Shown: piece by piece, positions 8,652 to 17,351 of the stretch | Layout of the letters: every line of letters begins with the position of its first letter | Position numbering within the stretch: position 1 is the stretch's first letter | DNA from: Halomicrobium katesii DSM 19301 | Lineage (GTDB): Archaea > Halobacteriota > Halobacteria > Halobacteriales > Haloarculaceae | Assembly: GCF_000379085.1 (NCBI RefSeq) | Contig: NZ_KB905378.1 | Coordinates: 145,801 to 209,800 of the forward strand | DNA: 64,000 bases | Direction of reading: 5' to 3' | Notes under the pieces: generated by a model | What the model was told of the DNA's origin: nothing | Database searches by the model: none | What the model saw: only the letters and a program-made list of their open reading frames with translations | Position numbers and translations under genes: made by a program

Positions 8652-8781
8652 CGCACAGTTCTCATACACAATTCGCCACACGGCGACGGTGCGGTCTGTG
8701 TGGCGGGCGGCTCGATTCGTGGGACAGCCGTCGCTACTCCGGCAGTCGAAAAAAGTCGAAGGTGGTCGTCGACGGGCGTCG

Positions 8782-10368
8782 TTACGCGTCCGAGGAGATG
8801 ACGTCGTCGATCCGGGCGATCATCGTCGCGGCCTCGGTCGCGCTCTCGACGGCCTCGCGCTTGACCGCGGCGGGGTCGATGACGCCGTAGTCGATCGGGT
8901 CGTCGATGACGCCGGTCTGGCCCTCGCTGATGATGCCCGCGATGCCCTCACTCTCGTGTTCGGCGCGCAGGTCGACCAGCGCGTCGATCGGGTCCATGCC
9001 CGTGTTCTCCGCGAGCGTGCGCGGGATCACGTCGACGGCGTCGGCGAAGGACTCGACGGCGAGTTGCTTGCGGCCCTCGATGGACGCGGCCTCGCTCCGG
9101 ATGTGGTCCGCGATGGCGATCTCGGTCGCACCGGCACCGGGGACGACGCCGCCCTTGTCGAGTGCGGCGACGACCACGTCGAGCGCGTCGTTGAGCGCGC
9201 GTTCGAGTTCGTCCGTGACGTGGTCGGTCCCGCCGCGGGCGAAGATCGTCACCGTCTCGGAGCTGGCACCGCCCTGCACGAAGGCCAGTTCCTCGTCGCC
9301 GTACTTCTGGACGCTCACGTCCTTGGCCTCGCCGAGGTCGTCGGCCTCCAGCGTGTCGACGGAGCCGACGCGGCTCGCGCCGGTGGTGTGGGTCACGTCC
9401 TGGAGTTCGTCGCTGTCGACGCCGTCGAAGGCGACGATCCCCTCTTTGGAGAGCTGTGCGCCGACGCGGTCGTCGACGTCACCGGAGACGAACACGACGT
9501 CTGCGCCGACCGCTGCGATGGCCTCGGCGTAGCTCGACAGCTCTTCCTCTTCGGCCTCGATGGCGGCGTTGAGCTGGTCGACGCTGGAGACGTTGTACTC
9601 GGCGTCGATGTTGCTCTCCTGGACTTCGAGGTCGGCGTCGATCACGGCGATGGTCGCGTCGGCGACCGAGCTCGGCATGTTGCCGTGGACCGGCTCCTCC
9701 TCGATGATGATCCCCTCGACGAGCTCCGTCGCAGAGGAGGACGCGCCGGCCTGGCTCCGAATCGCGATCTGGTCACGCGTCGAGCCGGGGCCGTCGGTCG
9801 CCTGTCGGACGGCGGCGACGACGGTCTCGGCGAGTGCGCCGGCCTCCACGTCGCCGGTGCCCTTCCCCGTCATGGAGGACTCGGCGACGCTGGTCAGCGT
9901 CTCGTCGTCGATGTCGACGTCCAGCACTTCGGCGTCGATGGCTGCCTGGGCGAGCTGTGCCGCCTCGTGGTAGCCTTCGACGATCGTCGTCGGGTGGACG
10001 TCGTCTTCGAGCAGGTCCTCGGCCTGTGTCAGGAGCTGACCGGCCAGGACGGAGGCCGTCGTGGTGCCGTCACCGACCTCCTCTTCCTGGGTCTCGGCGA
10101 CTTCGACGATCATCTGGGCCGCGGGATGCTCGATGTCCATCTCGTCGAGAATCGTCGCACCGTCGTTGGTGATGACGACATCGCCCGAGTCCGAGACGAG
10201 CATCTTGTCCATGCCACGGGGGCCGAGTGTCGTCCGTACGGACTCGGTGACTGCCTTCCCGGCGGCGATATTCGAACTCTGTGCGTCGTCTCCTTGCGTA
10301 CGCTGGGCGTCCTCGTCGAGAATGAAGAGAGGCTGGCCACCCATGCGTCGCTGGCCGGACTGTGACAT
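8782..10368 (-). CDS. thermosome (group II chaperonin) subunit
   Basis: ATP-driven folding chamber subunit, 528 residues. Family signatures include [27 protein letters not shown] with the catalytic-type aspartate and [11 protein letters not shown] near the C-terminus. The protein ends with [11 protein letters not shown] and lacks the GGM-rich tail common in the major haloarchaeal subunits, so it may be a third-type (Cct3-like) paralogue. ATG 10368 starts the conserved MSQ segment. A strong TATA box (minus strand TTTATATAG, 10403-10412) lies about 40 bases upstream. Confidence 0.92.
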   Translation of the reverse strand: MSQSGQRRMGGQPLFILDEDAQRTQGDDAQSSNIAAGKAVTESVRTTLGPRGMDKMLVSDSGDVVITNDGATILDEMDIEHPAAQMIVEVAETQEEEVGDGTTTASVLAGQLLTQAEDLLEDDVHPTTIVEGYHEAAQLAQAAIDAEVLDVDIDDETLTSVAESSMTGKGTGDVEAGALAETVVAAVRQATDGPGSTRDQIAIRSQAGASSSATELVEGIIIEEEPVHGNMPSSVADATIAVIDADLEVQESNIDAEYNVSSVDQLNAAIEAEEEELSSYAEAIAAVGADVVFVSGDVDDRVGAQLSKEGIVAFDGVDSDELQDVTHTTGASRVGSVDTLEADDLGEAKDVSVQKYGDEELAFVQGGASSETVTIFARGGTDHVTDELERALNDALDVVVAALDKGGVVPGAGATEIAIADHIRSEAASIEGRKQLAVESFADAVDVIPRTLAENTGMDPIDALVDLRAEHESEGIAGIISEGQTGVIDDPIDYGVIDPAAVKREAVESATEAATMIARIDDVISSDA

Positions 10369-10402
10369 TGTTGTATACCTCACTTATGTGTCGTTAGCGG
10401 TT

Positions 10403-10412
10403 CTATATAAAA
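10403..10412 (-). promoter_or_regulatory. TATA box of the thermosome gene
   Basis: On the minus strand TTTTATATAG lies 35-44 bases before the ATG at 10368, implying a short leader of roughly 10 bases. No separate heat-shock operator could be recognised. Confidence 0.6.
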
Positions 10413-10506
10413 CCATCGGTAAGAAGAGAGCCTCCGGGGACGCTCGCCGCCGCCCGATCGGCCGGACCGTCAACGCTTTACTACCCGAACCCGCCACGTT
10501 AGTGCA

Positions 10507-11316
10507 ATGCTGGAGCTGGAGCACGGGTTCCGGGTCGTCGACGTACACGCGCGATTGGAGCCCGAGGCGTCGCGCCGTCCGCGGGAGGGGATGGGCGAGC
10601 CCGAACGGCTGGAACGCGAGATGCACCAGGCCGGTGTCGTCCGTGCCGTCGCGTACTCCGACTACCGCGAGCGCGGATATCTGAAGGCGAACAACGCCGT
10701 GGCCCGGATGACCGTCGGCCGTCCGATGGTCGCGTTCGCACGCGTCGACGGCGCTCGCGATCCCGGCGACGGGGCCGGCTCCCGGCTCAGGAACATCACG
10801 GCCTCGCGCGAGGAGTACCACACCTCGCCCGAAGACATCGAGCAGTACGCCTACGACGACCGATTCGTCGGGTTCAAGCTCCACCCCGCCAGAGACGGCC
10901 TCCCCGACGAGGCCGTCCTCGAAGCACTCGCCGCCGTCGACAAGCCGATCCTGGTGCACGGCGGCGAGGCGTTCCCGCCGAGCGCCGTCGAAGAGCACTT
11001 CCTGCAGTACGATCTGCCGGTGATCGTCGGCCACTTCGGCGCACACCCGCTGCGGCGCGATCTGATGCACGAGTCGATCGACCTCCTCGAAGCGTACGAC
11101 CAGTGCTACCTCGAAACGAGCGCGGTCCGGTACCGAGACCCCCTGGAGCGAGCGATCATGGAACACCCGGATCGAGTCTGCTTCGGCAGCGGTGCGCCCA
11201 ACGTCCACCCGAACGTCGCCGTCATGGAGATTCTGACCCTCGACGTGCCCGAAGACGCGATGAAGAAAGTCTTCTCGAACAACCCCGTTCGCGTCATCGA
11301 AGAACTCGCACCGTAG
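10507..11316 (+). CDS. amidohydrolase-superfamily protein (TIM barrel), altered metal site
   Basis: A 269-residue metal-dependent hydrolase-like protein (amidohydrolase 2 type). The N-terminal motif reads VVDVHARLE instead of DxHxH; then [13 protein letters not shown] and VGHFGAH supply Lys/His positions, and the C-terminal motif reads CFGSGAPN where an Asp normally follows FGS. Two usual ligands are thus replaced, so catalysis may be changed or lost. Substrate unknown. It is divergent from the thermosome gene, and the region between them holds both promoters. The ATG at 10507 starts directly before the first strand. Confidence 0.75.
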   Translation: MLELEHGFRVVDVHARLEPEASRRPREGMGEPERLEREMHQAGVVRAVAYSDYRERGYLKANNAVARMTVGRPMVAFARVDGARDPGDGAGSRLRNITASREEYHTSPEDIEQYAYDDRFVGFKLHPARDGLPDEAVLEALAAVDKPILVHGGEAFPPSAVEEHFLQYDLPVIVGHFGAHPLRRDLMHESIDLLEAYDQCYLETSAVRYRDPLERAIMEHPDRVCFGSGAPNVHPNVAVMEILTLDVPEDAMKKVFSNNPVRVIEELAP

Positions 11317-11342
11317 CGCCGGGAGCCGCCGGCCGATGTCGG

Positions 11343-12263
11343 TTAGGCCGTCGGGCCGTCGTCGCGGTCGTCGTACACCTCGACGGCGCGGTCTCTGCGT
11401 GCGGACCGACCGTTCGGATTGCGCCGCGGCGGGGCGTCGTGACGACGGGCCGTGACGCCGTCTTTCCCTCCGAGGGCGGTCCCGCGAAGGACGCGCCGGC
11501 CGGTCCCGAGCCACTGTGAGGGGTCGGTCTCCCCGCTGATCACGTCCAGCAGCGAGTCGACGGCGTCGCGACCGGCGTGGGCGACGACGCGCCGCGCGAC
11601 GGTCGGGCGGACGCCGTAGTTTTTCACCAGCCGATAGGTCAGCGACCGGTACTTGGCGTGCCAGTCTTTCTGTCGGATCCCGCCGTCGGCCTCGAACTCG
11701 CTGCGGACGCACATCGCGCTCTCCCAGGTCACCTCGTGGTCGCTCTCTGCCAGTCGGTGGGCCAGATCGCGGCTCCCGCCGATGTCGAGGTACTCGTCGA
11801 AGCCGTCCAGTTCGTCCAGCACGCGGCTGGCGAACGCGACATTGCCGGGGTTGAAGTAGGTCACGTCACGCCCCGCGATCGTCCGCTCTTCGGGGGCCTC
11901 CGTCGTCATCCCGGCCGGGAGCTTGCGGTGTGTGGGTCCGGTGACGACGGCGGCGTCGGCCAGCGCGTCGGTCACCGCGTCGAGCCACCCGTCCTCGACC
12001 GAGAACGAACGGTCGAGCAGCGCAACGGCGTCTCCGGTCGCACGGTCGATACCCGCGTTACGCGCCGTGTTGATCGTCCGGTCGGCGATCTCGACGAGCA
12101 CCTCGACGTCGTCGCGCGCTCGGACCATCCCCGTGGTTCCGTCGGCCGACGGCCCGTTGACCACGATGGTCTCGACGTCGGGGACGTGAGCCGTCAGGGT
12201 GTCGAGACACCGTGACAGCTCTTCCCGACCGTTGAGTGTCGGGACGACCACGGAGAGATTCAT
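11343..12263 (-). CDS. family 2 glycosyltransferase
   Basis: A 306-residue GT-A fold enzyme that transfers sugar from a nucleotide-sugar donor. The start LSVVVPTLNGREEL is the typical GT2 N-terminus; NTARNAGIDRATGDAVALLD gives the region before the DxD-like site. The C-terminal 60 residues are rich in Arg and Asp and probably disordered. No membrane helix is obvious, unlike dolichol-phosphate synthases. It lies 83 bases downstream of a methyltransferase on the same strand and may share its transcript. Acceptor unknown; S-layer or lipid glycosylation is possible. Confidence 0.8.
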   Translation of the reverse strand: MNLSVVVPTLNGREELSRCLDTLTAHVPDVETIVVNGPSADGTTGMVRARDDVEVLVEIADRTINTARNAGIDRATGDAVALLDRSFSVEDGWLDAVTDALADAAVVTGPTHRKLPAGMTTEAPEERTIAGRDVTYFNPGNVAFASRVLDELDGFDEYLDIGGSRDLAHRLAESDHEVTWESAMCVRSEFEADGGIRQKDWHAKYRSLTYRLVKNYGVRPTVARRVVAHAGRDAVDSLLDVISGETDPSQWLGTGRRVLRGTALGGKDGVTARRHDAPPRRNPNGRSARRDRAVEVYDDRDDGPTA

Positions 12264-12346
12264 GGGCCAACCACGACGCTCGAAGGTCTTAAAGATCACC
12301 GAAATACGGCCGGTATTTCGGAATATCCGTCCGAAAAGGGACGGAA

Positions 12347-13051
12347 TTAAACTCGCGTGTCCCAGTAGGAGACCGACGCGACCTTGTCGCCGACGGGACT
12401 CGCGCCGACGACCTCGTCGATCGAGCGGAAGCCGGACGCGAGGTCGTTCGGGATCTTCCGGTAGAAGCCGTAGGGGAGGACGAAGTCGTGTGCTTCGCCG
12501 GCCAGTTCGAGTCCCGCACCGTCGAGGAGGCGGTCGACTTCCCACCGAGAGTAGAGGCGCGATCCCATCGGGAGCGCCCAGTTGTACAGCGATCGCAGCG
12601 AGAAGCGATTGAACGTGTCGAAAAAGACCTGGTGCTTGGAGACCCGGCGCATCTCCGCGAGGAAGGAGGCCGGCGTGTCCGCCAGGTGGAAAAAGCGCAT
12701 TGCGACGACGGTGTCGAAGTGGTCGTCGGGGAAGGGCAGTCGAGCGGCGTCGCCACGCATGAACTCCACGTGGTCGTCGACGCCGGCCGATTTCGCCTTC
12801 TCGCGGCCCTGTGAGAGCATCGGACCGGAGATGTCCAGGCCGACGATGTCGGCACCGCGATCGGCAAGCATCGCGGTGAAGCGCCCGGTTCCACAGGCTA
12901 CTTCGAGCACGGACTTGTCGTCGACCGGACCGATGGCGTCGAGGACCGCTTCCTTCTCGCGACGGTCGATGAGTTGTCCGCCACGAGAGAAGCGCTTCGA
13001 GTCGTACTCCTCGGCGACATCGTCGGTCTGGTACCACTCCTGCCCTTTCAC
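12347..13051 (-). CDS. class I SAM-dependent methyltransferase
   Basis: A 234-residue Rossmann-fold methyltransferase with motif I VLEVACGTGRFT (about 48-59), acidic motif II VGLDIS and motif LPFPDDHFDTVVA, as in the UbiE/Methyltransf_11 group. The C-terminal half (Arg/Trp-rich, SLYNWALPMGSRLYSRWE) suggests a lipid or small-molecule acceptor, but the substrate is not recognisable. The glycosyltransferase gene follows. Confidence 0.85.
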   Translation of the reverse strand: MKGQEWYQTDDVAEEYDSKRFSRGGQLIDRREKEAVLDAIGPVDDKSVLEVACGTGRFTAMLADRGADIVGLDISGPMLSQGREKAKSAGVDDHVEFMRGDAARLPFPDDHFDTVVAMRFFHLADTPASFLAEMRRVSKHQVFFDTFNRFSLRSLYNWALPMGSRLYSRWEVDRLLDGAGLELAGEAHDFVLPYGFYRKIPNDLASGFRSIDEVVGASPVGDKVASVSYWDTRV

Positions 13052-13268
13052 GGTATCGGGTGATGGCTACCCGGGGATAAAACGGTGCTGTTTCACTGTA
13101 GTACACCATCGGACGGACGGATCGGCCACAGACAGCGGGCAGTTCTGGCGGCGGCCAGCGTGGCACGCGTCAAAAAATATAAGGAGTCATTATACACACT
13201 GTAGACTTCCTATTGTATGGTCATACATATAGCCAAGTTTTACGAGTACCCTCGGGGGAGTAGCGTGT

Positions 13269-13538
13269 ATGAGCACGATTCAGGAGGAGACGAAGCCTGC
13301 GGCGTTCACCCAGACGGAGTTTCGCGAGCAGCTCCGCGAACTCCCGCCGAGCGCGAAGCTCGTCGCGAAGGTCCTGGAGACCGACGCGCCGCTGTCCCAG
13401 GGGCAACTGGCCGAGGCGTCGCTGTTGCCCGACCGGACGGTCCGCTACGCGTTGAACCGACTCGAAGAGTGTGATCTGGTCGACTCCCGGTACAGCTTCA
13501 ACGACGCTCGCAAGCAGGTCTACTTCCTCACCAACTGA
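13269..13538 (+). CDS. small winged-helix DNA-binding protein (MarR/TrmB-like)
   Basis: An 89-residue protein made of one winged helix-turn-helix: SAKLVAKVLETDAPLSQGQLA is helices 1-2, LLPDRTVRYALNRLEECDLV the recognition helix and following turn, and SRYSFNDARKQVYFL the wing. No ligand domain is present, so it may act as a small transcription factor or partner. A TATA-like TACATATAG lies about 45 bases upstream of the ATG. Its stop is followed within five bases by the left part of a palindromic repeat and then by an inserted element. Confidence 0.75.
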   Translation: MSTIQEETKPAAFTQTEFREQLRELPPSAKLVAKVLETDAPLSQGQLAEASLLPDRTVRYALNRLEECDLVDSRYSFNDARKQVYFLTN

Positions 13539-13542
13539 TTTC

Positions 13543-13560
13543 GTACGGTTTCTTGTAGTT
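13543..13560. repeat. left fragment of palindromic repeat copy 1, ending in target duplication GTAGTT
   Basis: GTACGGTTTCTTGTAGTT matches the first 18 bases of the intact palindrome at 62882-62962 with two differences. It stops exactly where the inserted element begins. The last six bases, GTAGTT (13555-13560), recur at 15747-15752 on the far side of the insertion. Confidence 0.8.
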
Positions 13561-13636
13561 CAGGGTGTCATAGAACGGCTGGCATGCCGATCTTCTAACC
13601 ACCCGAATCGTTCAGTGCAGCGGATAGACTGAACGC

Positions 13637-14302
13637 TCAGTACAGGCTTCGAAAGCGCCAGCCAGAACGAGCGACGAGTCCGATCCCAAGGAGAAAGAGC
13701 AGCGCTCTGACGATAGCGAGTCCCCCATCTGCTGTCCAGTGGTCCCCTATTCCCTCGTATCCCATGCGCTGATAGTAATGTCCGTCCTGTTCGATAACCT
13801 CGTACCGTTCGAATGCCGCGATCCGCTCGCCGTAGACAGTAATCGACCCTGTTTCGATCGCCTCTCGGACCGCTGTCGGCCGTTCATCTGCAGGAATTGC
13901 GAGCTGTGCAATTGCTTCCATTGCGCTCGCTTCGGTAAGTGTGAGGATAGTCGTGCCATTTCTGACGTTCTGTTCCGGGAGATAGGTACCGTTTGCCGTT
14001 TGGACAACGGAGTACCACCGTGGGCCATCATCACGTACCGAAACAGGCGATTCTATGGCCCCGTCTTCGAGAATCCGACTCTCTAACGCACAGAGACGAT
14101 CACCCGGGCAATCCAAGACTCTCTCCGAGAGGCCGAGCGCCTGCTGTGCTACGGTTTCGTTTTCTATCTCGGATATGCTATGCGTTACCTTCGGCTCTCC
14201 CCCACCGCCCGGATAGAAATAAAATGGGTTAAATATCAATCCGATCCCGAGAACGCCAATAGCTAAAGCGGCCCCAAACTGACAATAGGATGGTGTATCC
14301 AT
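13637..14302 (-). CDS. membrane-anchored protein, function unknown (cargo of the insertion)
   Basis: A 221-residue protein with an N-terminal hydrophobic helix (about residues 9-30) and a C-terminal one (about 190-210); the central 150 residues should lie outside the cell. It contains two cysteines (LDCPGDRLCAL) and a repeated ERYEVIE/YYQRMGY-like beta-rich part. No family recognised. It reads toward the left end of the element. The ATG at 14302 is supported by the hydrophobic helix that follows. Confidence 0.6.
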   Translation of the reverse strand: MDTPSYCQFGAALAIGVLGIGLIFNPFYFYPGGGGEPKVTHSISEIENETVAQQALGLSERVLDCPGDRLCALESRILEDGAIESPVSVRDDGPRWYSVVQTANGTYLPEQNVRNGTTILTLTEASAMEAIAQLAIPADERPTAVREAIETGSITVYGERIAAFERYEVIEQDGHYYQRMGYEGIGDHWTADGGLAIVRALLFLLGIGLVARSGWRFRSLY

Positions 14303-14676
14303 TTGGATTATAGTATCGAGAACAACCTATAGTTCCGTTGATGTTCAATATGCACACTGACTGAGCAGGCAATTCATTCTGTACAGTCTGAAATCAGCTA
14401 CCTTGTGAACTGTTTTTATGATATCCTGATAGGCCAGCAAAAAATTCTCCCGCCTCACGTTTCACGCTTAACTAAACACAACCTTGTCAGCTCTGATTGA
14501 ACGAACAGCCAATTGTTAGGATGGCTAGACACCGAAAGACTCGCTTCGCTCGTCTTCTAAAAGCGTATCCCTGGGTGAGGACTTTCGCTGCTCCACTATA
14601 CCCTCCCTCAAGTTCACATCTGAATAAAGACTTGCTCACCAAAAAACATATATAATTGTCACTCAGTAGCAAAGTT
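14303..14676. other. AT-rich intergenic region without a convincing gene
   Basis: Nothing coding is supported. A dyad AAGACTCGCTTCGCTCGTCTT (about 14536-14556) is the same kind of TTC/GAA-loop hairpin seen at 44760-45050. A 61-codon minus frame at 14487-14672 lacks protein-like composition. ATATATAA at about 14649-14656 is the likely TATA box of the next gene. Confidence 0.5.
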
Positions 14677-14895
14677 GTGTCTCAGAACAATAATTACAAA
14701 CAGGATCCTGGTTTGGCGATAGGTATTACGATAGGAGTTGCTTCAGCCCTGCTCGGGGGTTTAATTTCTATAATTTTAGTATCCTCCTTTTTTGACTCTG
14801 GAGGATATCTAGTCAACTTCTTTGTGACGGCATTGTGTATGCTATCTGCCACAGGGTTCGGCTTGAAATTTGTTGGATATAATATGGATAATTAA
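14677..14895 (+). CDS. small AT-rich membrane protein, function unknown (cargo of the insertion)
   Basis: About 72 residues with two hydrophobic segments (LAIGITIGVASALLGG and the following strand, then VNFFVTALCMLSATGFGL). I start it at the GTG at 14677 because a clear TATA element ends about 21-25 bases upstream, fitting a leaderless start; an in-frame TTG at 14656 overlaps that TATA element and is unlikely. AT-rich codon use differs strongly from the chromosome. No homology recognised. Confidence 0.45.
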   Translation: MSQNNNYKQDPGLAIGITIGVASALLGGLISIILVSSFFDSGGYLVNFFVTALCMLSATGFGLKFVGYNMDN

Positions 14896-14970
14896 TATAG
14901 TACTCTATAAAGGCGATGTGTAGATTATAATTTTAAGATTTTACAACTATATAGTTGCTTTGGTATTCAA

Positions 14971-15387
14971 TTATAAGAGGTTATTAATTCCCCACCAGAT
15001 AATCTCTTGCTCAGTTTGTATTGGATCTCCAAACAGTGCCTGACTGACTTCAGGATAGTTATCCATGTGAGCAGGGTAATATCCTAGGGTAGCAGCATGA
15101 TTTGTACGGTCATCATAACGGCCACTACCCATCAGCTCTGATCCAGGGAGACAGGCGGAATCATTGCAGAAATCCCTATCTAATGTAGAGAAGGTTAGAC
15201 ATCTTGAATCCTTATATTTATCCCACAGTATGGAAGCAACCGCACCAACAACACTCCCTGATAGTTCACCAATAAGGCCGAGCGGGAGCGAACCAGCACC
15301 ACCTGATGAGACAGCACTAGCAGCGATCCTTGCAGCCGCACCTAGTACTCCACCGACAATAGTCCCAAACACTACCTTACCAACCAA
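14971..15387 (-). CDS. glycine-rich hydrophobic protein with Cys-containing tail, unknown function
   Basis: A 138-residue frame starting with TTG (15387). Residues 1-55 are a Gly/Ala/Val-rich hydrophobic region resembling a glycine zipper, followed by WDKYKDSR and a polar C-terminal half with cysteines (DSRCLTFS, DFCNDSACL). The pattern recalls membrane-active small proteins, but no family is recognised and no toxin or immunity claim is justified. No clear promoter was found. The ATG nearest upstream (15392) is out of frame. Coding status is moderate. Confidence 0.45.
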   Translation of the reverse strand: MVGKVVFGTIVGGVLGAAARIAASAVSSGGAGSLPLGLIGELSGSVVGAVASILWDKYKDSRCLTFSTLDRDFCNDSACLPGSELMGSGRYDDRTNHAATLGYYPAHMDNYPEVSQALFGDPIQTEQEIIWWGINNLL

Positions 15388-15481
15388 ATCATGTACTAGA
15401 TCTGTCTATTCGATTGTCACTCCGAAGTTGTACTGTTTGTTGACATTCCAAATATCTGAATTGCAACTATCTTCTTCCTGA

Positions 15482-15739
15482 AGAGTTGATGCGTGGCTTT
15501 CTCCTTGCTACTACCACGACATCTGCGAGATTCGTCCAGTTGAGCGGGAGCTTCAGAATACGGTTGTCTGGCTGAGTTGTGGGTTCGATCGACCGCCGTC
15601 GAGAGACGCGGTCGATCGTTTTCTCACTGACCTCGAACACGCCGTTGACGATGTCTTCGGCTCGTCGTCGCAATCACCAACTACGAACGCGGAGACAATC
15701 CGGGAAGCCGATCATCACGGTGTGAGAACAGTTCTATGA
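15482..15739 (+). pseudogene. N-terminal fragment of a DDE-type transposase joined to the element's right end
   Basis: The open frame from 15482 encodes WLSPCYYHDICEIRPVE, then LSCGFDRPPSRDAVDRFL, which I recognise as the N-terminal part of a haloarchaeal transposase (family not assigned). No start codon in frame is near, and after about 60 residues the sequence changes character and stops inside the right terminal repeat (GTT CTA TGA). It looks like an internally deleted transposon: transposase start fused to the other end. Confidence 0.55.
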
Positions 15740-15746
15740 CACCCTC

Positions 15747-15815
15747 GTAGTTGCTTACCGGTGATCGTCTACTCCGTGGCGACGATCACCGGTAAATCGC
15801 TACAATAATCCGTAT
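15747..15815. repeat. right fragment of palindromic repeat copy 1, starting with GTAGTT
   Basis: Identical over its length to the corresponding part of the copy at 62882-62962. It holds the perfect hairpin TTACCGGTGATCGTC (15755-15769), an 11-base loop and GACGATCACCGGTAA (15781-15795), then the outer right arm CTACAATAATCCGTAT. The outer left arm lies 2.2 kb away at 13543-13560. Confidence 0.85.
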
Positions 15816-15845
15816 CCGTATCCGTCGCTCCTCCCTGGGGTGGGT

Positions 15846-16622
15846 ATGGAGCGGATCAGCGTCCCCGTCGCGACGCGCGCGCCGAGCGGACAGACGAACG
15901 CGTACGTCCTCGGCTGCGACCGCGCGGCCGTGATCGACCCGTGTGCTCGCCACGAACGCGTAGACGACGCGCTGGCGTCGCGCTCGCTTGCTCACGTTCT
16001 CGTCACGCACCACCACCCGGACCACGTCGGCGGCGTCGCCGACTACGCGGCCGAACACGACGCCACGGTGTGGGCGCGTCGGGGCCGTGAGGCGGCCTTC
16101 GAGGCCGCGACCGGCGTCACACCGAACCGAACGTTCTCTGAGGGGACGGAAATTCCCGTCGACGACGGCCAGTTGCGAGTCGTCGAGACGCCGGGCCACG
16201 CGCCCGAACACGTCGCCTTCGCGACCGACGACGGGCTCGTCTGTGGCGATCTGGCCGCGGCCACCGGCAGCGTCGCCGTCGGGGCACCGGAGGGAGAGAT
16301 GCGAGCCTACTGTTGCTCGCTGCAGCGCATGATCGCTCGCGCTCCCGACCAGCTGTTTCCCGGTCACGGCCCCGTCGTCGACGACGCGAGCGAGACCTGC
16401 CGCCGCCTCCTCGCACACCGGCTCGATCGCGAACGCCGGGTCGAAGCGGCCGTCGTCGGGGGCGGCGAGACGCTGCCGGCGATCACCGACGCGGCCTACG
16501 ACAAGGACGTCGAGAACGTGCGAGATCTCGCCGAGGCGACCGTCGCCGCCCACCTCGAAAAGCTCGCCGTCGAGGGGCGAGTCGCGTGGGACGGCGAGCG
16601 CGCACGGCCACCGTCGGCGTGA
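15846..16622 (+). CDS. MBL-fold metallo-hydrolase (LACTB2-like)
   Basis: A 258-residue beta-lactamase-fold hydrolase. THHHPDHVGG (about 55-64) is the HxHxDH zinc motif, ETPGHAPEH a second histidine region, VCGDLA supplies the bridging aspartate and LFPGHGP the final histidine. The C-terminal 90 residues form a helical extension with a winged-helix look, as in the LACTB2/endoribonuclease-like group. Substrate unknown. ATG 15846 is preferred over the GTG at 15840. It lies just after the palindromic repeat. Confidence 0.85.
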   Translation: MERISVPVATRAPSGQTNAYVLGCDRAAVIDPCARHERVDDALASRSLAHVLVTHHHPDHVGGVADYAAEHDATVWARRGREAAFEAATGVTPNRTFSEGTEIPVDDGQLRVVETPGHAPEHVAFATDDGLVCGDLAAATGSVAVGAPEGEMRAYCCSLQRMIARAPDQLFPGHGPVVDDASETCRRLLAHRLDRERRVEAAVVGGGETLPAITDAAYDKDVENVRDLAEATVAAHLEKLAVEGRVAWDGERARPPSA

Positions 16623-16658
16623 CGCGGTCCTTTTGTCCGACCGGCCCGAACGGCGCGT

Positions 16659-17351
16659 GTGACGCTTGCATCGGACCTCGAACGGGCGCGAGAGCTCGAC
16701 GTGGGCGAGCTGGCCGACGCGATCGAGTCGATCGGCTTCGAGTGTACTCGCTGCGGAGAGTGCTGTACGGCGACGGAGCCCGCGGTCGACCCCGCCGACG
16801 AGGCAGACGCCGCCGAGAGCGCGGAGAACGAACCTCACACGGCGACGATCTTTCCCGACGAGATCCGCCAGCTACGAGACGACGGCAGAGACTTTCGCGA
16901 CATCGCTCGACCGATGCCCTACGGGCTCTCGGAGACCGCAGACGGCGTCGAGGGCGAGACCTTCGAGTGGGCGCTCCAGACCGACAGCTGTGGCGACTGC
17001 ACGTTCTACGCCGAAGAAGACGGCGTCGGGGCCTGTACGGTCCACGAGGACCGGCCGCTGATCTGCCAGACGTACCCGTTCTCGGTGGCGCTCGACAACA
17101 CCGTCCAGCCGATGGGCGAGGCCGTCGACGAGGCGGGACTCGTCCGCGCCCACGAGTGTGAAGGGCTCGGCCGCGACATCGAGCGCGAAGACGCCGAGGA
17201 ACTGGCCGCGACGCTCAAAGAGCGGGCGATCCGCGAACTGGAAGAGGCGATCGCAGTGAGAGACAGCTACGAGCCGGTCGAGCGCGCGGACGGCGAGGTG
17301 GTCGTCTACGACTCAGAAGGAGCGAAACGGCCCGACGGCACGCCCCGCTAG
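16659..17351 (+). CDS. YkgJ-family cysteine-cluster protein
   Basis: A 230-residue protein with the CxxCxxCC cluster (TRCGECC near 30), a later DSCGDCTFY pair and ICQTYPF, the pattern of zinc/iron-chelating UPF0153 (YkgJ, CxxCxxCC) proteins. Function is unknown; a metal or Fe-S cluster is presumed. GTG 16659 begins a short helix (ASDLERARELDVGEL) common in haloarchaeal members. It is 36 bases after the MBL gene, same strand, probably cotranscribed, and convergent with the TRAM gene (4-base overlap). Confidence 0.85.
   Translation: MTLASDLERARELDVGELADAIESIGFECTRCGECCTATEPAVDPADEADAAESAENEPHTATIFPDEIRQLRDDGRDFRDIARPMPYGLSETADGVEGETFEWALQTDSCGDCTFYAEEDGVGACTVHEDRPLICQTYPFSVALDNTVQPMGEAVDEAGLVRAHECEGLGRDIEREDAEELAATLKERAIRELEEAIAVRDSYEPVERADGEVVVYDSEGAKRPDGTPR

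Larger units (their letters stand above)
13561..15746. mobile_element. 2.2-kb transposon-like insertion with 15-16 bp terminal inverted repeats
   Basis: Left end CAGGGTGTCATAGAAC (13561-13576); right end GTTCTATGACACCCTC (15731-15746) is its reverse complement except for the outermost base. Both sides are flanked by GTAGTT, a 6-bp target duplication. Joining the flanks restores a palindromic repeat nearly identical to the copy at 62882-62962. Inside are a membrane protein, a small AT-rich membrane protein, a glycine-rich protein and a transposase N-terminal fragment fused to the right end. No complete transposase is present, so movement would need one in trans. The interior is much richer in AT than the flanking genes. 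Confidence 0.8.

Noticed and set aside
14487-14672. 61-codon minus ORF in the AT-rich island
   Set aside because: No promoter, cysteine/arginine-rich composition without pattern, and it overlaps the likely promoter of the 14677 gene and a hairpin.
15467-15673. 68-codon minus ORF at the transposon right end
   Set aside because: The opposite strand reads as a recognisable transposase N-terminus, so this frame is a shadow.
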